Source of the DNA: a virus
DNA length: 39,932 nucleotides
IMG/VR virus record: IMGVR_UViG_3300044638_001389
Location: 1-39,932 of that record
Reading direction: 5' to 3' (one strand)
Shown: piece by piece, positions 1 to 5,793 of the stretch
Layout of the letters: each line of letters starts with the position of its first letter
Numbering within the stretch: the stretch's first letter is position 1
Notes under the pieces: model-generated
Told to the model about the DNA's origin: nothing
Databases searched by the model: none
The model's input: only the letters and a program-made list of their open reading frames with translations
Made by a program: the position numbers and the translations under genes

Positions 1-23
1 TATCCCGCCTATTAAGTACAGTT

Positions 24-42
24 TGTACAGTTAGTCTGTACA
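24..42. promoter_or_regulatory. Operator-like palindrome TGTACAG-N5-CTGTACA
   Basis: A perfect 7-bp inverted repeat has a 5-bp centre (TGTACAGTTAGTCTGTACA). A further GTACAG half-site lies just upstream at 16-21 and a GTACAT at 71-76. The site lies about 50 bp from the terminase start across the circle junction, a natural place for a repressor or activator of the late promoter. The binding protein is unknown. Confidence 0.45.
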
Positions 43-47
43 GTCTA

Positions 48-69
48 GCAAGGCTCCAAAAAGCCTTGC
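48..69. other. Perfect 8-bp hairpin in control region
   Basis: GCAAGGCT (48-55) pairs with AGCCTTGC (62-69) across a 6-nt loop, CCAAAA. Neither strand has a T-run directly after the stem, so a classical terminator is unlikely. It could be part of the late leader transcript (minus strand) or a protein binding site. Confidence 0.5.
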
Positions 70-242
70 AGTACATAGTAAAATAAAAACAATCTCTATA
101 TATACTTAATCCGTTCAAACAGGTAAAACGAACACTTTTTATCCTGTGAGTTTTATCAGATATGTAAAAGCCCTGCTCAGAGCACTGTCACTATACCCTC
201 AGAAATATATTAGTAGAGATACCTATACAAAGGACCAAGCAG

Positions 243-282
243 ATTAATAAACCTAGGGTCTGTCGCCCCTAGATTTATTAAT
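243..282. promoter_or_regulatory. Long 16-bp inverted repeat in control region
   Basis: Positions 243-258 pair with 267-282 over 16 positions with a single C:A mismatch (252/273). The arms contain ATTAATAAA and CTAGGG and flank an 8-nt loop. No T-tract follows on either side. The symmetry and the location midway between the divergent promoters suggest an operator or an insulating hairpin. A replication-origin element is also possible. Confidence 0.5.
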
Positions 283-330
283 AGTCTGCCGACAGAACTG
301 TAGACTGGTCATGCTGTCTGTAGGTACTGT

Positions 331-366
331 CTGCCCACCGAAATAAAAACAGAACGGTGGGGGCAG
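331..366. other. GC-rich inverted repeat CCCACCG/CGGTGGG
   Basis: CCCACCG (334-340) pairs with CGGTGGG (355-361). After a 2-nt bulge, CTG (331-333) pairs with CAG (364-366). The loop is a 14-nt A-rich stretch. It stands out from the A/T-rich surroundings and overlaps the cluster of GTCTG motifs. Confidence 0.4.
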
Positions 367-434
367 TCTAATAAATTAATGTCTACTACTAAAGACTGCT
401 GGCGTAGTCTGTTGTTCTGTCATGGATTCCCCTC

Positions 435-459
435 TCGTCAAGCAAAGTACGCTTGACGA
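435..459. other. 9-bp hairpin in early leader
   Basis: TCGTCAAGC (435-443) and GCTTGACGA (451-459) form a perfect 9-bp stem with a 7-nt loop. It sits about 70 nt upstream of the first early start codon, so it would be in the 5' leader if transcription begins upstream. It could stabilise the leader or bind a regulator. Confidence 0.45.
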
Positions 460-529
460 TTCACTCCTCCATGTCGGTCTGATATTTAAGGAATGTTTCC
501 TTGTGTTATCTGTTGAAAGGTCGTTTGAA

Positions 530-964
530 ATGTTTAGATTGCTGATTACTGGTTCACGCTCTTGGGTTGATACTCAGGCTATCCGTGACGAGTTCGATAT
601 AGTGCAAGCGCATGAAGGTTCTAATGTTGTCCTAGTCAGTGGCAACTGCCCCCGTGGGGCAGACAAACAGTGCGAAGACATCGCGCTTGAGTATGGCTGG
701 TCTGTAGAACTTCACCCTCTCGCTTGGAAAGGCCAAGACGGGCTAGGTGAGTACAACCCTCGCGCTGGTTTCGAGCGCAACAAGTTAATGGTAGACCTCG
801 GTGCGGACTTCGTGCTCGCGTTCGTGATGAACCAATCTGGTGGTGCTATGAATACAGTGGGCCATTCCCGCAGTGCTGGTATCCCTACCAAGATTATCAA
901 TCGGACCACGCCTATCGTGAAAGACTGGTTGATGCCTTACACCAACCAGAAGGTCAAGGCTTAA
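530..964 (+). CDS. SLOG-fold protein, DUF2493/YspA-like
   Basis: A 144-aa protein. The N-terminus carries LITGSRSW and is followed by SGNCPRGADKQCEDIALEYG, the glycine-rich nucleotide-ligand loop and the G-x-GAD block typical of the DUF2493/YspA branch of the SLOG (DprA/LOG-like Rossmann) superfamily. Members are thought to bind or hydrolyse nucleotide-derived ligands; a role in the phage is unknown. The start at 530 is preferred over the in-frame codon at 422 because GAAAGG lies 9 nt upstream and the family similarity begins there. It is the first gene of the rightward arm, so it is probably expressed immediately early. It is followed by a GC-rich hairpin. Confidence 0.85.
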   Translation: MFRLLITGSRSWVDTQAIRDEFDIVQAHEGSNVVLVSGNCPRGADKQCEDIALEYGWSVELHPLAWKGQDGLGEYNPRAGFERNKLMVDLGADFVLAFVMNQSGGAMNTVGHSRSAGIPTKIINRTTPIVKDWLMPYTNQKVKA

Positions 965-976
965 AAGATACAGGCT

Positions 977-1005
977 AACATGCCCCCAAAATGCGGGGGC
1001 ATGTT
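977..1005 (+). terminator. GC-rich hairpin without U-tract after first early gene
   Basis: AACATGCCCCC (977-987) pairs perfectly with GGGGGCATGTT (995-1005) over a 7-nt loop. No T-run follows; the next bases are GGTCTGGTCC. U-less terminators are reported in Actinobacteria, so partial termination is possible. An RNA-processing or 3'-stabilising hairpin is the alternative. Confidence 0.5.
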
Positions 1006-1047
1006 GGTCTGGTCCTTGTTGGTTTCCTACTATGAAAGGTTGTAAGT

Positions 1048-1194
1048 ATGATAAAAGTATCACCACGCCTTGCTATCTATGAGATAGTTAAGGCTGTAGA
1101 ACTAGGCGACATCACCCGCTATCAGGCCAACGAGTACATCATGGATGTACTCATGAACATACCACCAATGCAAGAAACAGAGGAGAACTCATGA
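1048..1194 (+). CDS. Small hypothetical protein (48 aa)
   Basis: A 48-aa ORF (MIKVSPRLAIYEIVKAVELG...) with a good ribosome site, GAAAGG 8 nt before ATG. The stop overlaps the next start (ATGA). It is predicted to be largely helical, with SPRLAIYEIVKAVELGDITRYQANEYI resembling a short helix-turn-helix-like pair of helices; I could not assign a family. It opens a tightly packed set of four small genes with 4-8 nt overlaps, a sign of translational coupling. Confidence 0.65.
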   Translation: MIKVSPRLAIYEIVKAVELGDITRYQANEYIMDVLMNIPPMQETEENS

Positions 1195-1349
1195 CACCAG
1201 AAGACCACAAGAAAATGCTACGCCGTGCCATGTCCGATGACGGACTGATGGCACGGATAATGTCAGAAGCACCAGACAACAGCAAAACTATATACGAACA
1301 ACCAATAAGCGGATGGACACTAATATGGGAAAGGAAAGATGATGAGTGA
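1191..1349 (+). CDS. Small hypothetical protein (52 aa)
   Basis: A 52-aa ORF whose ATG overlaps the upstream stop (ATGA at 1191), with AGAGGAGAACTC just ahead as a ribosome site. The product begins MTPEDHKKMLRRAMSDDGLM and ends with WTLIWERKDDE. It has no recognised motif. It overlaps the next gene by 8 nt, consistent with a co-translated early cluster. Confidence 0.65.
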   Translation: MTPEDHKKMLRRAMSDDGLMARIMSEAPDNSKTIYEQPISGWTLIWERKDDE

Positions 1350-1494
1350 ATACACATGCGTGGAATGCAAGTCCAAATACAGATGGCTCGGTGACAATAT
1401 GGTAGCACTACCAGACAATGAATACATATGTCTATACTGCTACTACGGAGACCAAGAAAGAATGTGGACAACAGAATGGGAGTTAACAAAATGA
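1342..1494 (+). CDS. Small CxxC-CxxC zinc-ribbon protein (50 aa)
   Basis: A 50-aa ORF beginning MSEYTCVECKSKYRW and containing CLYC near residues 30-33. The two CxxC knuckles, about 20 residues apart, predict a single-metal zinc ribbon. GGAAAG precedes the ATG at 1342. The stop overlaps the next start (ATGA at 1491). The next gene also begins MSEY and has paired CxxC motifs, so the two may be related. Such ribbons often act as small protein- or nucleic-acid-binding modifiers of host machinery; the function here is unknown. Confidence 0.65.
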   Translation: MSEYTCVECKSKYRWLGDNMVALPDNEYICLYCYYGDQERMWTTEWELTK

Positions 1495-2024
1495 GTGAAT
1501 ACGCACAATCTCAGGGCATATCAGTATCCAATACATGTTATGACTGCGCCCTAGTCAGTGAGTATAGTCCAGAATACAGGTGCATTGAATGCACCGAAGA
1601 ACAAGAAGGACGAGATGATGCCATAGCCTACGAGATAGTAGACAGAGGCAACATGCAATACAAACATCAGTGGTCACGCACCGATGAACAACCAAGCGGT
1701 AGTGACTGGACTGCATCAGAAACATACATCAAGCCCCAATCATGGGTTGCTAAGATGACAGAAAAATGGGACGATGACAACCCATTCCACCTCATTGAAC
1801 TATCAGTTCAATTCGAGAAGCCAGAAGAAGATTACCTAACACGACATGAGTACAGCCCACCAATAGTGCAACTCGTTGACGGAGGAGTGCTAGATAATCT
1901 ATGGGAACTAGATGATTACACACAGTACAAGCGTGAGACACAGTGCCAATGGTGCAACCTGCTCACACCCAAAATGTTCAATGACTGCCAAGTCTGCGAC
2001 AAACCTTTAGAGAACAATCTCTGA
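1491..2024 (+). CDS. Cysteine-rich protein with two CxxC pairs
   Basis: A 177-aa acidic protein. An N-terminal ribbon has C16/C19 and C31/C34, and a C-terminal ribbon has C152/C155 and C166/C169 (CQWC ... CQVC). The middle (about 40-150) is rich in W, D, E and Y. GGGAG lies 8 nt before the ATG at 1491, preferred over an in-frame codon at 1428 that would run through the preceding gene. The two likely zinc sites at either end suggest a scaffold or adaptor protein. No family recognised. Confidence 0.75.
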   Translation: MSEYAQSQGISVSNTCYDCALVSEYSPEYRCIECTEEQEGRDDAIAYEIVDRGNMQYKHQWSRTDEQPSGSDWTASETYIKPQSWVAKMTEKWDDDNPFHLIELSVQFEKPEEDYLTRHEYSPPIVQLVDGGVLDNLWELDDYTQYKRETQCQWCNLLTPKMFNDCQVCDKPLENNL

Positions 2025-2026
2025 AG

Positions 2027-2062
2027 CAGGGTTCCCCTGTCCTTCTGACAGGGGTAACCCTG
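2027..2062 (+). terminator. 15-bp hairpin with single bulge, U-less
   Basis: CAGGGTTCCCCTGTC (2027-2041) pairs with GACAGGGGTAACCCTG (2047-2062), with one T bulged at 2055 and a 5-nt loop. It directly follows the stop at 2024 and precedes the strong ribosome site of the gene at 2090. No T-run follows. It is a possible attenuator or RNA-processing site separating the small-gene cluster from the next gene. Confidence 0.5.
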
Positions 2063-2089
2063 ACCAACTAACTACAACAAGGAGAAAAC

Positions 2090-2446
2090 ATGTTACAAAA
2101 TACACTAACAGTTAGTGGCTCAATCAAAGCGTTCACAGACAAGAGCCTCAAGACTAACGACTACGGCACGCAACTACTAGGCTGGATTAGCCAGCGAGAT
2201 GTTGCACGCATGAGCAACGGAGATGCAAGCGGTAACCCACGATACATCGTAGGTGTAGGCTTCAAAGCAACAGACCCAGCAATCATTGCTGAGTTAGTAG
2301 CACTAGACAATGCCCGACAAGGCACAGCAGAATCAGCACCAGTCACACTGACAGGACGCTTAACCCAATGGGTTGCTAAGTCCAAGACAGGCGGAGCAGA
2401 CGAGTTCCGCTACCAACTAGAAGTGCTCGACATCGAGCAAGTCTGA
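2090..2446 (+). CDS. Small beta-rich protein, possible OB-fold/ssDNA-binding
   Basis: A 118-aa protein with AAGGAG 6 nt before ATG. Alternating strands (LTVSGSIKAFTD, TQLLGWISQ, RYIVGVGFKA, VTLTGRLTQWVAK, FRYQLEVLDIEQV) suggest a compact beta-barrel. The VSGSI and VTLTGRL strands resemble OB-fold single-stranded DNA binding proteins, which would fit an early gene upstream of replication functions. The match is from general pattern only. It is flanked on both sides by GC-rich hairpins, so it may be a separately controlled, highly expressed monocistron. Confidence 0.7.
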   Translation: MLQNTLTVSGSIKAFTDKSLKTNDYGTQLLGWISQRDVARMSNGDASGNPRYIVGVGFKATDPAIIAELVALDNARQGTAESAPVTLTGRLTQWVAKSKTGGADEFRYQLEVLDIEQV

Positions 2447-2452
2447 TTAGAT

Positions 2453-2481
2453 AGAGGCAGGGACTAACCATCCCTGCCTCT
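2453..2481 (+). terminator. Perfect 11-bp hairpin after gene at 2090
   Basis: AGAGGCAGGGA (2453-2463) pairs perfectly with TCCCTGCCTCT (2471-2481) over a 7-nt loop, 7 nt after the stop codon. There is no U-tract (next bases CTTCAG). Placement right behind a gene supports a terminator or 3'-end-protecting hairpin. The following 80 nt up to the next start hold nothing recognisable beyond A/T-rich sequence. Confidence 0.55.
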
Positions 2482-2564
2482 CTTCAGTAACCCAATAAAA
2501 GTAATCGGCAGCAATGCACAAGTTTTATATTTATACACACTACATACAAGAGAGAGAGAACATT

Positions 2565-2738
2565 ATGTATCTATCACAAGGTGATATAATTGCTATAACT
2601 ATAGCGTTAGGTACTAGCCTAACACTAATAATTATTATGTTGTATGCTAACATACAACTGCTGAATGAGAATAGATTCCTCAAGACTAGACTACGGGCAT
2701 GGCGCAAGTCATTCCAAACTAACAATGAGCAAGCATAA
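2565..2738 (+). CDS. Small single-pass membrane protein (57 aa)
   Basis: A 57-aa protein starting MYLSQGD. A hydrophobic helix spans residues about 8-27 (IAITIALGTSLTLIIIMLYA) and is followed by a charged, coiled-coil-prone tail (LLNENRFLKTRLRAWRK). The start at 2565 follows GAGAGAG; an upstream in-frame ATG at 2514 has no ribosome site and would add a non-hydrophobic stretch. Small early membrane proteins in phages often mediate superinfection exclusion or host takeover, but nothing here identifies which. Confidence 0.6.
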   Translation: MYLSQGDIIAITIALGTSLTLIIIMLYANIQLLNENRFLKTRLRAWRKSFQTNNEQA

Positions 2739-2847
2739 ACATCATTGGTTATGCAGCGATACACCAGGACAATACTATTGTAATGACTGCACTGCACTAG
2801 GATGGTGGAGTCAGATGTTTAGAAAGGTAATAACAAATGAGTTATGA
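2725..2847 (+). CDS. Tiny His/Cys-rich protein (40 aa)
   Basis: A 40-aa ORF beginning MSKHKHHWLCSD and containing a later CNDC, giving potential zinc ligands (three His, three Cys). It overlaps the preceding gene by 14 nt and the next by 11 nt, with only a weak ribosome site, so coupled translation is assumed. It is small and without homology evidence, but fits the pattern of zinc-knuckle genes in this cluster. Confidence 0.45.
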   Translation: MSKHKHHWLCSDTPGQYYCNDCTALGWWSQMFRKVITNEL

Positions 2848-2968
2848 ACCACCATTAGAAGATGACACTGCACTAGATAAAGATGGAGACTGCGAGTACT
2901 GCGGTAACTACGTGATAGAATGTACCTGTAACAGTGAACCTGACCGCATGTATGGGAGCGAAGACTAA
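2837..2968 (+). CDS. Tiny acidic zinc-knuckle protein (43 aa)
   Basis: A 43-aa ORF (MSYEPPLEDDTALDKDGDCE...) with CEYC and CTC motifs that could bind one zinc. GAAAGG lies 9 nt before the ATG, inside the end of the preceding gene. The protein is strongly acidic. The stop at 2968 is followed at once by the ribosome site (AAGGAG) of the transglycosylase-like gene. Confidence 0.55.
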   Translation: MSYEPPLEDDTALDKDGDCEYCGNYVIECTCNSEPDRMYGSED

Positions 2969-2978
2969 GGAGATAGCA

Positions 2979-3407
2979 ATGAGTAAGATAAGAAAATGGA
3001 TTGCTGTTGGTAGCAGTATACTGCTGACACTAACAACTCTTGTAGGTTTACCATTAAAGTATTACTCGCAGCATGTCAATGACCTATGCTATAACGAGCA
3101 ACGATTACCTAAAGTATGGACACCATATGCAGCCAAGATGTATGCTCTGTCATACATGAAGATGTGGTACCCCGATTGGGGTAGAGGTGAACATAAAGCA
3201 CTGATGAAACTATGGGGTAAAGAGTCAGCATGGAAACATGATGCAGACAATCCTAACTCAACAGCCTATGGCATAGCACAAGTACTGGGTACTAAGCCTG
3301 GTACCCCAGCCCCGCAACAAGTTGCGCGGGGGCTGGAGTATGTAGTACATAGGTATGATAAGCCATCAATTGCGTGGTCACATTGGAGAAAACATGGCTG
3401 GTATTAG
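2979..3407 (+). CDS. Membrane-anchored lytic-transglycosylase-like protein
   Basis: A 142-aa protein with an N-terminal hydrophobic helix (about residues 7-27) after KIRKW, giving a membrane anchor or signal peptide. It carries a C-terminal domain of the type found in Gram-positive aggregation-promoting factors and related SLT-like transglycosylases: LWGKESAW (probable catalytic E82), STAYGIAQVLG, ARGLEYVVHRYD and the terminal AWSHWRKHGWY. The domain would cleave peptidoglycan outside the membrane. AAGGAG 6 nt upstream fixes the start at 2979. It lies in the early arm, far from the late lysis cassette, which is unusual. A GC-rich hairpin (3306-3336) lies inside the coding sequence. Confidence 0.8.
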   Translation: MSKIRKWIAVGSSILLTLTTLVGLPLKYYSQHVNDLCYNEQRLPKVWTPYAAKMYALSYMKMWYPDWGRGEHKALMKLWGKESAWKHDADNPNSTAYGIAQVLGTKPGTPAPQQVARGLEYVVHRYDKPSIAWSHWRKHGWY

Positions 3408-3558
3408 TTACATAGTACAAGTAGAGATAGAAGTAGAAGCAGATAACGATGATGCTGCACTCTTTTGGGTGCAGGATGCAGTAACTATGTATGGGGCAAC
3501 CATGTCTATACATAGATGGATAGATACACGACTAAACAAGGGAGAAGCAAGTGAATAA
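3394..3558 (+). CDS. Small hypothetical protein (54 aa)
   Basis: A 54-aa ORF beginning MAGISYIVQVEIEVEADNDD, with GGAG 5 nt upstream. It overlaps the previous gene by 14 nt and the next by 8 nt. The pattern is a beta-strand ending in 'VEAD' followed by an alanine-containing helix (DDAALFWVQDAV). A similar strand-helix arrangement appears in the products at 5209 and 7919. No function known. Confidence 0.6.
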   Translation: MAGISYIVQVEIEVEADNDDAALFWVQDAVTMYGATMSIHRWIDTRLNKGEASE

Positions 3559-4090
3559 AACCATAATCAAATCAAGAATAGAACAAATCAAAAAACTGTC
3601 TAGTCAAGATGAGCATGGACAGTTTGAGATTGGTACACCTGAACAGCAAAGCGCTGCTAGGTTAGTAGAAGATTTCTATACTAACTTTGACTTGAGTAAA
3701 GAAACAAGTGAAGATGAACTATCTATCACAACAGCCGCTGTTATACTGGCACTCAAAGATATTCAAGTGCGTGACTATGCACTAGGAATGTATGACCCAG
3801 CAGAAGAGAAGGCTAGACTATGCTTTGAGTTCTTAACAAAGCATGCACCTAGCAAGTACATTGCTGCACCTACTACATTGCTTGCTCTTACATACTATGA
3901 GAAGCATCAAGATGGTAAAGCAGATGAAGCATTGAAACCAGCACTAGCACAAGGCTATTCATTGGCAACACTATTAAGCCGAGTGTTCCAAACTAACTGG
4001 CCTGTAGGTGCATTCAATAGCATGCGCTTGGAACTACATCCACGCGTAAAAGCAGGCATATTTGGAGGGACAGATGACAATAGCAACTAA
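3551..4090 (+). CDS. DUF4192-like protein
   Basis: A 179-aa protein initiated at GTG with GGAGAAGCAA directly upstream. The C-terminal half (VRDYALGMY, ARLCFEFLTKHAP, APTTLLALTYYEKHQDGKADEALKPAL and GYSLATLLSRV) resembles the helical repeat-like region of the actinobacterial DUF4192 family, whose function is unknown. It overlaps the next gene by 17 nt. The family assignment is by recall of pattern and is moderate. Confidence 0.65.
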   Translation: MNKTIIKSRIEQIKKLSSQDEHGQFEIGTPEQQSAARLVEDFYTNFDLSKETSEDELSITTAAVILALKDIQVRDYALGMYDPAEEKARLCFEFLTKHAPSKYIAAPTTLLALTYYEKHQDGKADEALKPALAQGYSLATLLSRVFQTNWPVGAFNSMRLELHPRVKAGIFGGTDDNSN

Positions 4091-5066
4091 ACACAAGTCA
4101 GCATGGGTAAGAGGTGGCACTGCAGTTGAGGCTACCTCTGCCCGTGATGCAGCAACACAAGCAGGACTTAACTGGACTGTACGAACAGGTGAACTACAAG
4201 CAGTAGCAACACCACTAAGTATTGATGAGCATGGTGTAACACCAGCCACATACATAGATGTGTATAAGAAGCAGGCTATTATCCGTGAGGATAACAACAC
4301 AGTCATTGGTATTGTTGGCACCAAGTACAAGATGGTGCAGAACATGGAAGTATTCAATGCATTAGATACACTAGTAGACTCAGGTGATGCTCGATATACA
4401 GCAGCAGGTGAGTTCAATGGTGGTGCTAACATCTGGATGCTACTTGAATTACCACAAGGTGTAGAGGTAGCCAATGACCCACATGCTGCGTTCCTATTGG
4501 TTAAGACATCACATGATGGCTCATCATCAGTAGTAATTAAGCCAGTCATTGAGCGTTTGTTCTGCGCTAATCAAATCAATGGTTTGATTAGTAACAGTGG
4601 TAAAAAGTACAATGAGTACACATACCGCATGACACACACAACTAATCAAGAACTGTCTATCAAAGACATCCGTAACATTACTAACCTAACATACACTGCT
4701 ATAGCAGACTATCAATTGGTTGCTAACAATCTGTTACGCAAACCAATGACACGACAAGAAGCAGTTAACTTCTTCAAAAGAGTATGGCCTTTACCTACTA
4801 TAGTAGAAGACAAGCCATACGATATGCTAACTAGAGGTGAGCGTAAGCAACAGACTATAGCAAAGGATGCCCGTGCTAGTGCATGGGCTATCTACTCAGA
4901 GTCAGAGACACAAGAAAACATCAGAGGCACAGCCTTCGGTGCATGGCATGCAGTAGTAGAACATGCTGACCACTACGCTACGGGTGGCGCGTCTCGCCTT
5001 GCCGCGGCCACCCTAAGTGGACGCAATGATAAGATAAAGACAAGGGCTTTATCTCTGTTAGTATAG
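4074..5066 (+). CDS. DUF932 (TIGR03299-like) phage/plasmid protein
   Basis: A 330-aa protein. The central stretch VVGTKYKxVQN-like (GIVGTKYKMVQNMEVFNALD), GGANIWMLLELP, LLVKTSHDGSSSVVIKPVIERLFCANQ and the C-terminal helical part match the DUF932 family found in many phages and plasmids; its biochemical role is not established. GGAGGGACAG before the ATG at 4074 supports this start over the in-frame codon at 4062. A GC-rich hairpin (4982-5013) lies near the 3' end of the gene. It is followed by a 142-nt structured leader. Confidence 0.8.
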   Translation: MTIATKHKSAWVRGGTAVEATSARDAATQAGLNWTVRTGELQAVATPLSIDEHGVTPATYIDVYKKQAIIREDNNTVIGIVGTKYKMVQNMEVFNALDTLVDSGDARYTAAGEFNGGANIWMLLELPQGVEVANDPHAAFLLVKTSHDGSSSVVIKPVIERLFCANQINGLISNSGKKYNEYTYRMTHTTNQELSIKDIRNITNLTYTAIADYQLVANNLLRKPMTRQEAVNFFKRVWPLPTIVEDKPYDMLTRGERKQQTIAKDARASAWAIYSESETQENIRGTAFGAWHAVVEHADHYATGGASRLAAATLSGRNDKIKTRALSLLV

Positions 5067-5081
5067 TATTCCGTATGCATA

Positions 5082-5111
5082 CTGCCTAGGCAGCGATAGC
5101 GCGGAAAGCGC
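5082..5111 (+). other. 12-bp perfect palindrome plus small hairpin in leader
   Basis: CTGCCTAGGCAG (5082-5093) is a perfect palindrome. It is followed by GCGC-GGAAA-GCGC (5099-5102/5108-5111), a short hairpin. Both lie in the 142-nt gap between the DUF932 gene and the next start. The palindrome could be an operator for a promoter in this gap (TATATAAG at about 5139-5146 is a possible -10 region). Evidence is symmetry only. Confidence 0.35.
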
Positions 5112-5153
5112 AGAACTTATATCGTTAATCTCTTTTCTATATAAGGGACACCT

Positions 5154-5188
5154 CACTGGGTTGCTCCGCCAGTGGCGAACACGGAGCA
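5154..5188 (+). promoter_or_regulatory. Predicted H-type RNA pseudoknot in 5' leader
   Basis: Stem 1 pairs CACTGG (5154-5159) with CCAGTG (5169-5174). Seven bases of its loop, TGCTCCG (5162-5168), pair perfectly with CGGAGCA (5182-5188) as stem 2. The geometry is canonical for an H-type pseudoknot: loop 1 is 2 nt across the 7-bp stem 2, there is no base between the stems, and loop 3 is 7 nt across the 6-bp stem 1. It ends 20 nt before the start codon at 5209 and just upstream of its ribosome site (GAGAGG). It could control translation of that gene through a ligand, a protein or RNA decay. Confidence 0.55.
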
Positions 5189-5208
5189 TCAAACAACGAG
5201 AGGAACAC

Positions 5209-5637
5209 ATGAACACAATCACAATCATGTCAACAGTAGAGGGTACACCTAATGTAACCTATACTGAAAGCGAAGTACTACGCTACATTGACAAAGCAAA
5301 GGGAATAGATGACCTTAACACCTTGCTCAACCAGCAATACCAAACTATCCGTAGTATTAAAGAGAACGTCCGTGACTTCTTTAGTGAAGTTGAATGGGAA
5401 GACGGTGAGCAAACAGTCACTAAGTCTGATGTCAATGAGTTACTCGAACGCATTGGCTCACACAAACTTACATCAAGATATGGTGGTACATTTACAATCA
5501 CTGGTACCTTCCAAGTAGAAGCAGAAGATGCAGATGAAGCAGAGTCTATGTTTGTAGACAATGTAGATGTATCGTTCAATGATGGTGATTACACCATTGA
5601 CCAGACAGAAGTTAATGATGTAGAAGAGGATTACTAA
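5209..5637 (+). CDS. Acidic hypothetical protein (142 aa)
   Basis: A 142-aa, strongly acidic protein. The N-terminal half (YTESEVLRYIDKAKGIDDLNTLLNQ) is helical, and the C-terminal half has strands FTITGTFQVEAED and a helix DADEAESMFVDNV, an arrangement echoed in the products at 3394 and 7919. GAGAGG 6 nt before the ATG at 5209 sets the start. The leader contains a predicted pseudoknot (5154-5188). The stop overlaps the next start by one base. No family recognised. Confidence 0.7.
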   Translation: MNTITIMSTVEGTPNVTYTESEVLRYIDKAKGIDDLNTLLNQQYQTIRSIKENVRDFFSEVEWEDGEQTVTKSDVNELLERIGSHKLTSRYGGTFTITGTFQVEAEDADEAESMFVDNVDVSFNDGDYTIDQTEVNDVEEDY

Positions 5638-5732
5638 TGAGTAAAGAACTAGAAGATAAACTAAAACAGGCTTCTAAAGAAGCACAAGTATTACTAGATA
5701 AACTGCTAGAAGATATAGAAGAAGACAACTAA
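5637..5732 (+). CDS. 31-aa acidic coiled-coil peptide
   Basis: A 31-aa ORF (MSKELEDKLKQASKEAQVLL...) with heptad-like leucines, ending EDIEEDN. TAATG links it to the upstream stop, and AGAGGA lies about 8 nt upstream. It is very short, but the coupling and strong amphipathic helix favour real translation. It may be a small inhibitor or partner of the preceding protein. Confidence 0.45.
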   Translation: MSKELEDKLKQASKEAQVLLDKLLEDIEEDN

Positions 5733-5793
5733 ACTCGGCGCAACACGCCAGCATCATCATGCATAGTCCGTCACACCATGCTATGATGAGAGC

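Larger units (their letters stand above)
1..127. repeat. Left copy of 127-bp direct terminal repeat
   Basis: The first 127 bases recur exactly as the last 127 bases (39,806-39,932). The contig therefore closes into a circle of 39,805 bp. The length matches a k-mer value (127) widely used by short-read assemblers, so it probably reflects a circular assembly graph from a circularly permuted or long-terminal-repeat genome, not a biological 127-bp end. The repeat belongs to the intergenic control region between the two divergent arms. Confidence 0.95.
1..529. promoter_or_regulatory. Divergent control region between early and late arms
   Basis: This is the longest gene-free stretch. Together with 39,786-39,805 it separates terminase (leftward) from the first early gene (rightward, start 530). 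It is crowded with inverted repeats (24-42, 48-69, 243-282, 334-361, 435-459). The pentamer GTCTG occurs at 34, 258, 284, 316, 329, 407 and 477, with related GTCTA at 43, 366 and 381. An A/T-rich TATATATA tract at about 96-103 could serve as a -10 region on either strand, but I found no convincing -35 partner. An ORF reading from 422 exists, but its first 36 codons lack a ribosome site and family similarity, so I treat 422-529 as leader. Promoters, operators and possibly an origin are expected here; none is proven by the sequence alone. Confidence 0.7.

Noticed and set aside
331-366. Rho-independent terminator in the control region
   Set aside because: No T-run on either strand and no gene ending next to it.
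422-529. N-terminal extension of the SLOG protein
   Set aside because: No ribosome site before 422, no family similarity in the 36 extra residues, and a good site (GAAAGG) before 530.
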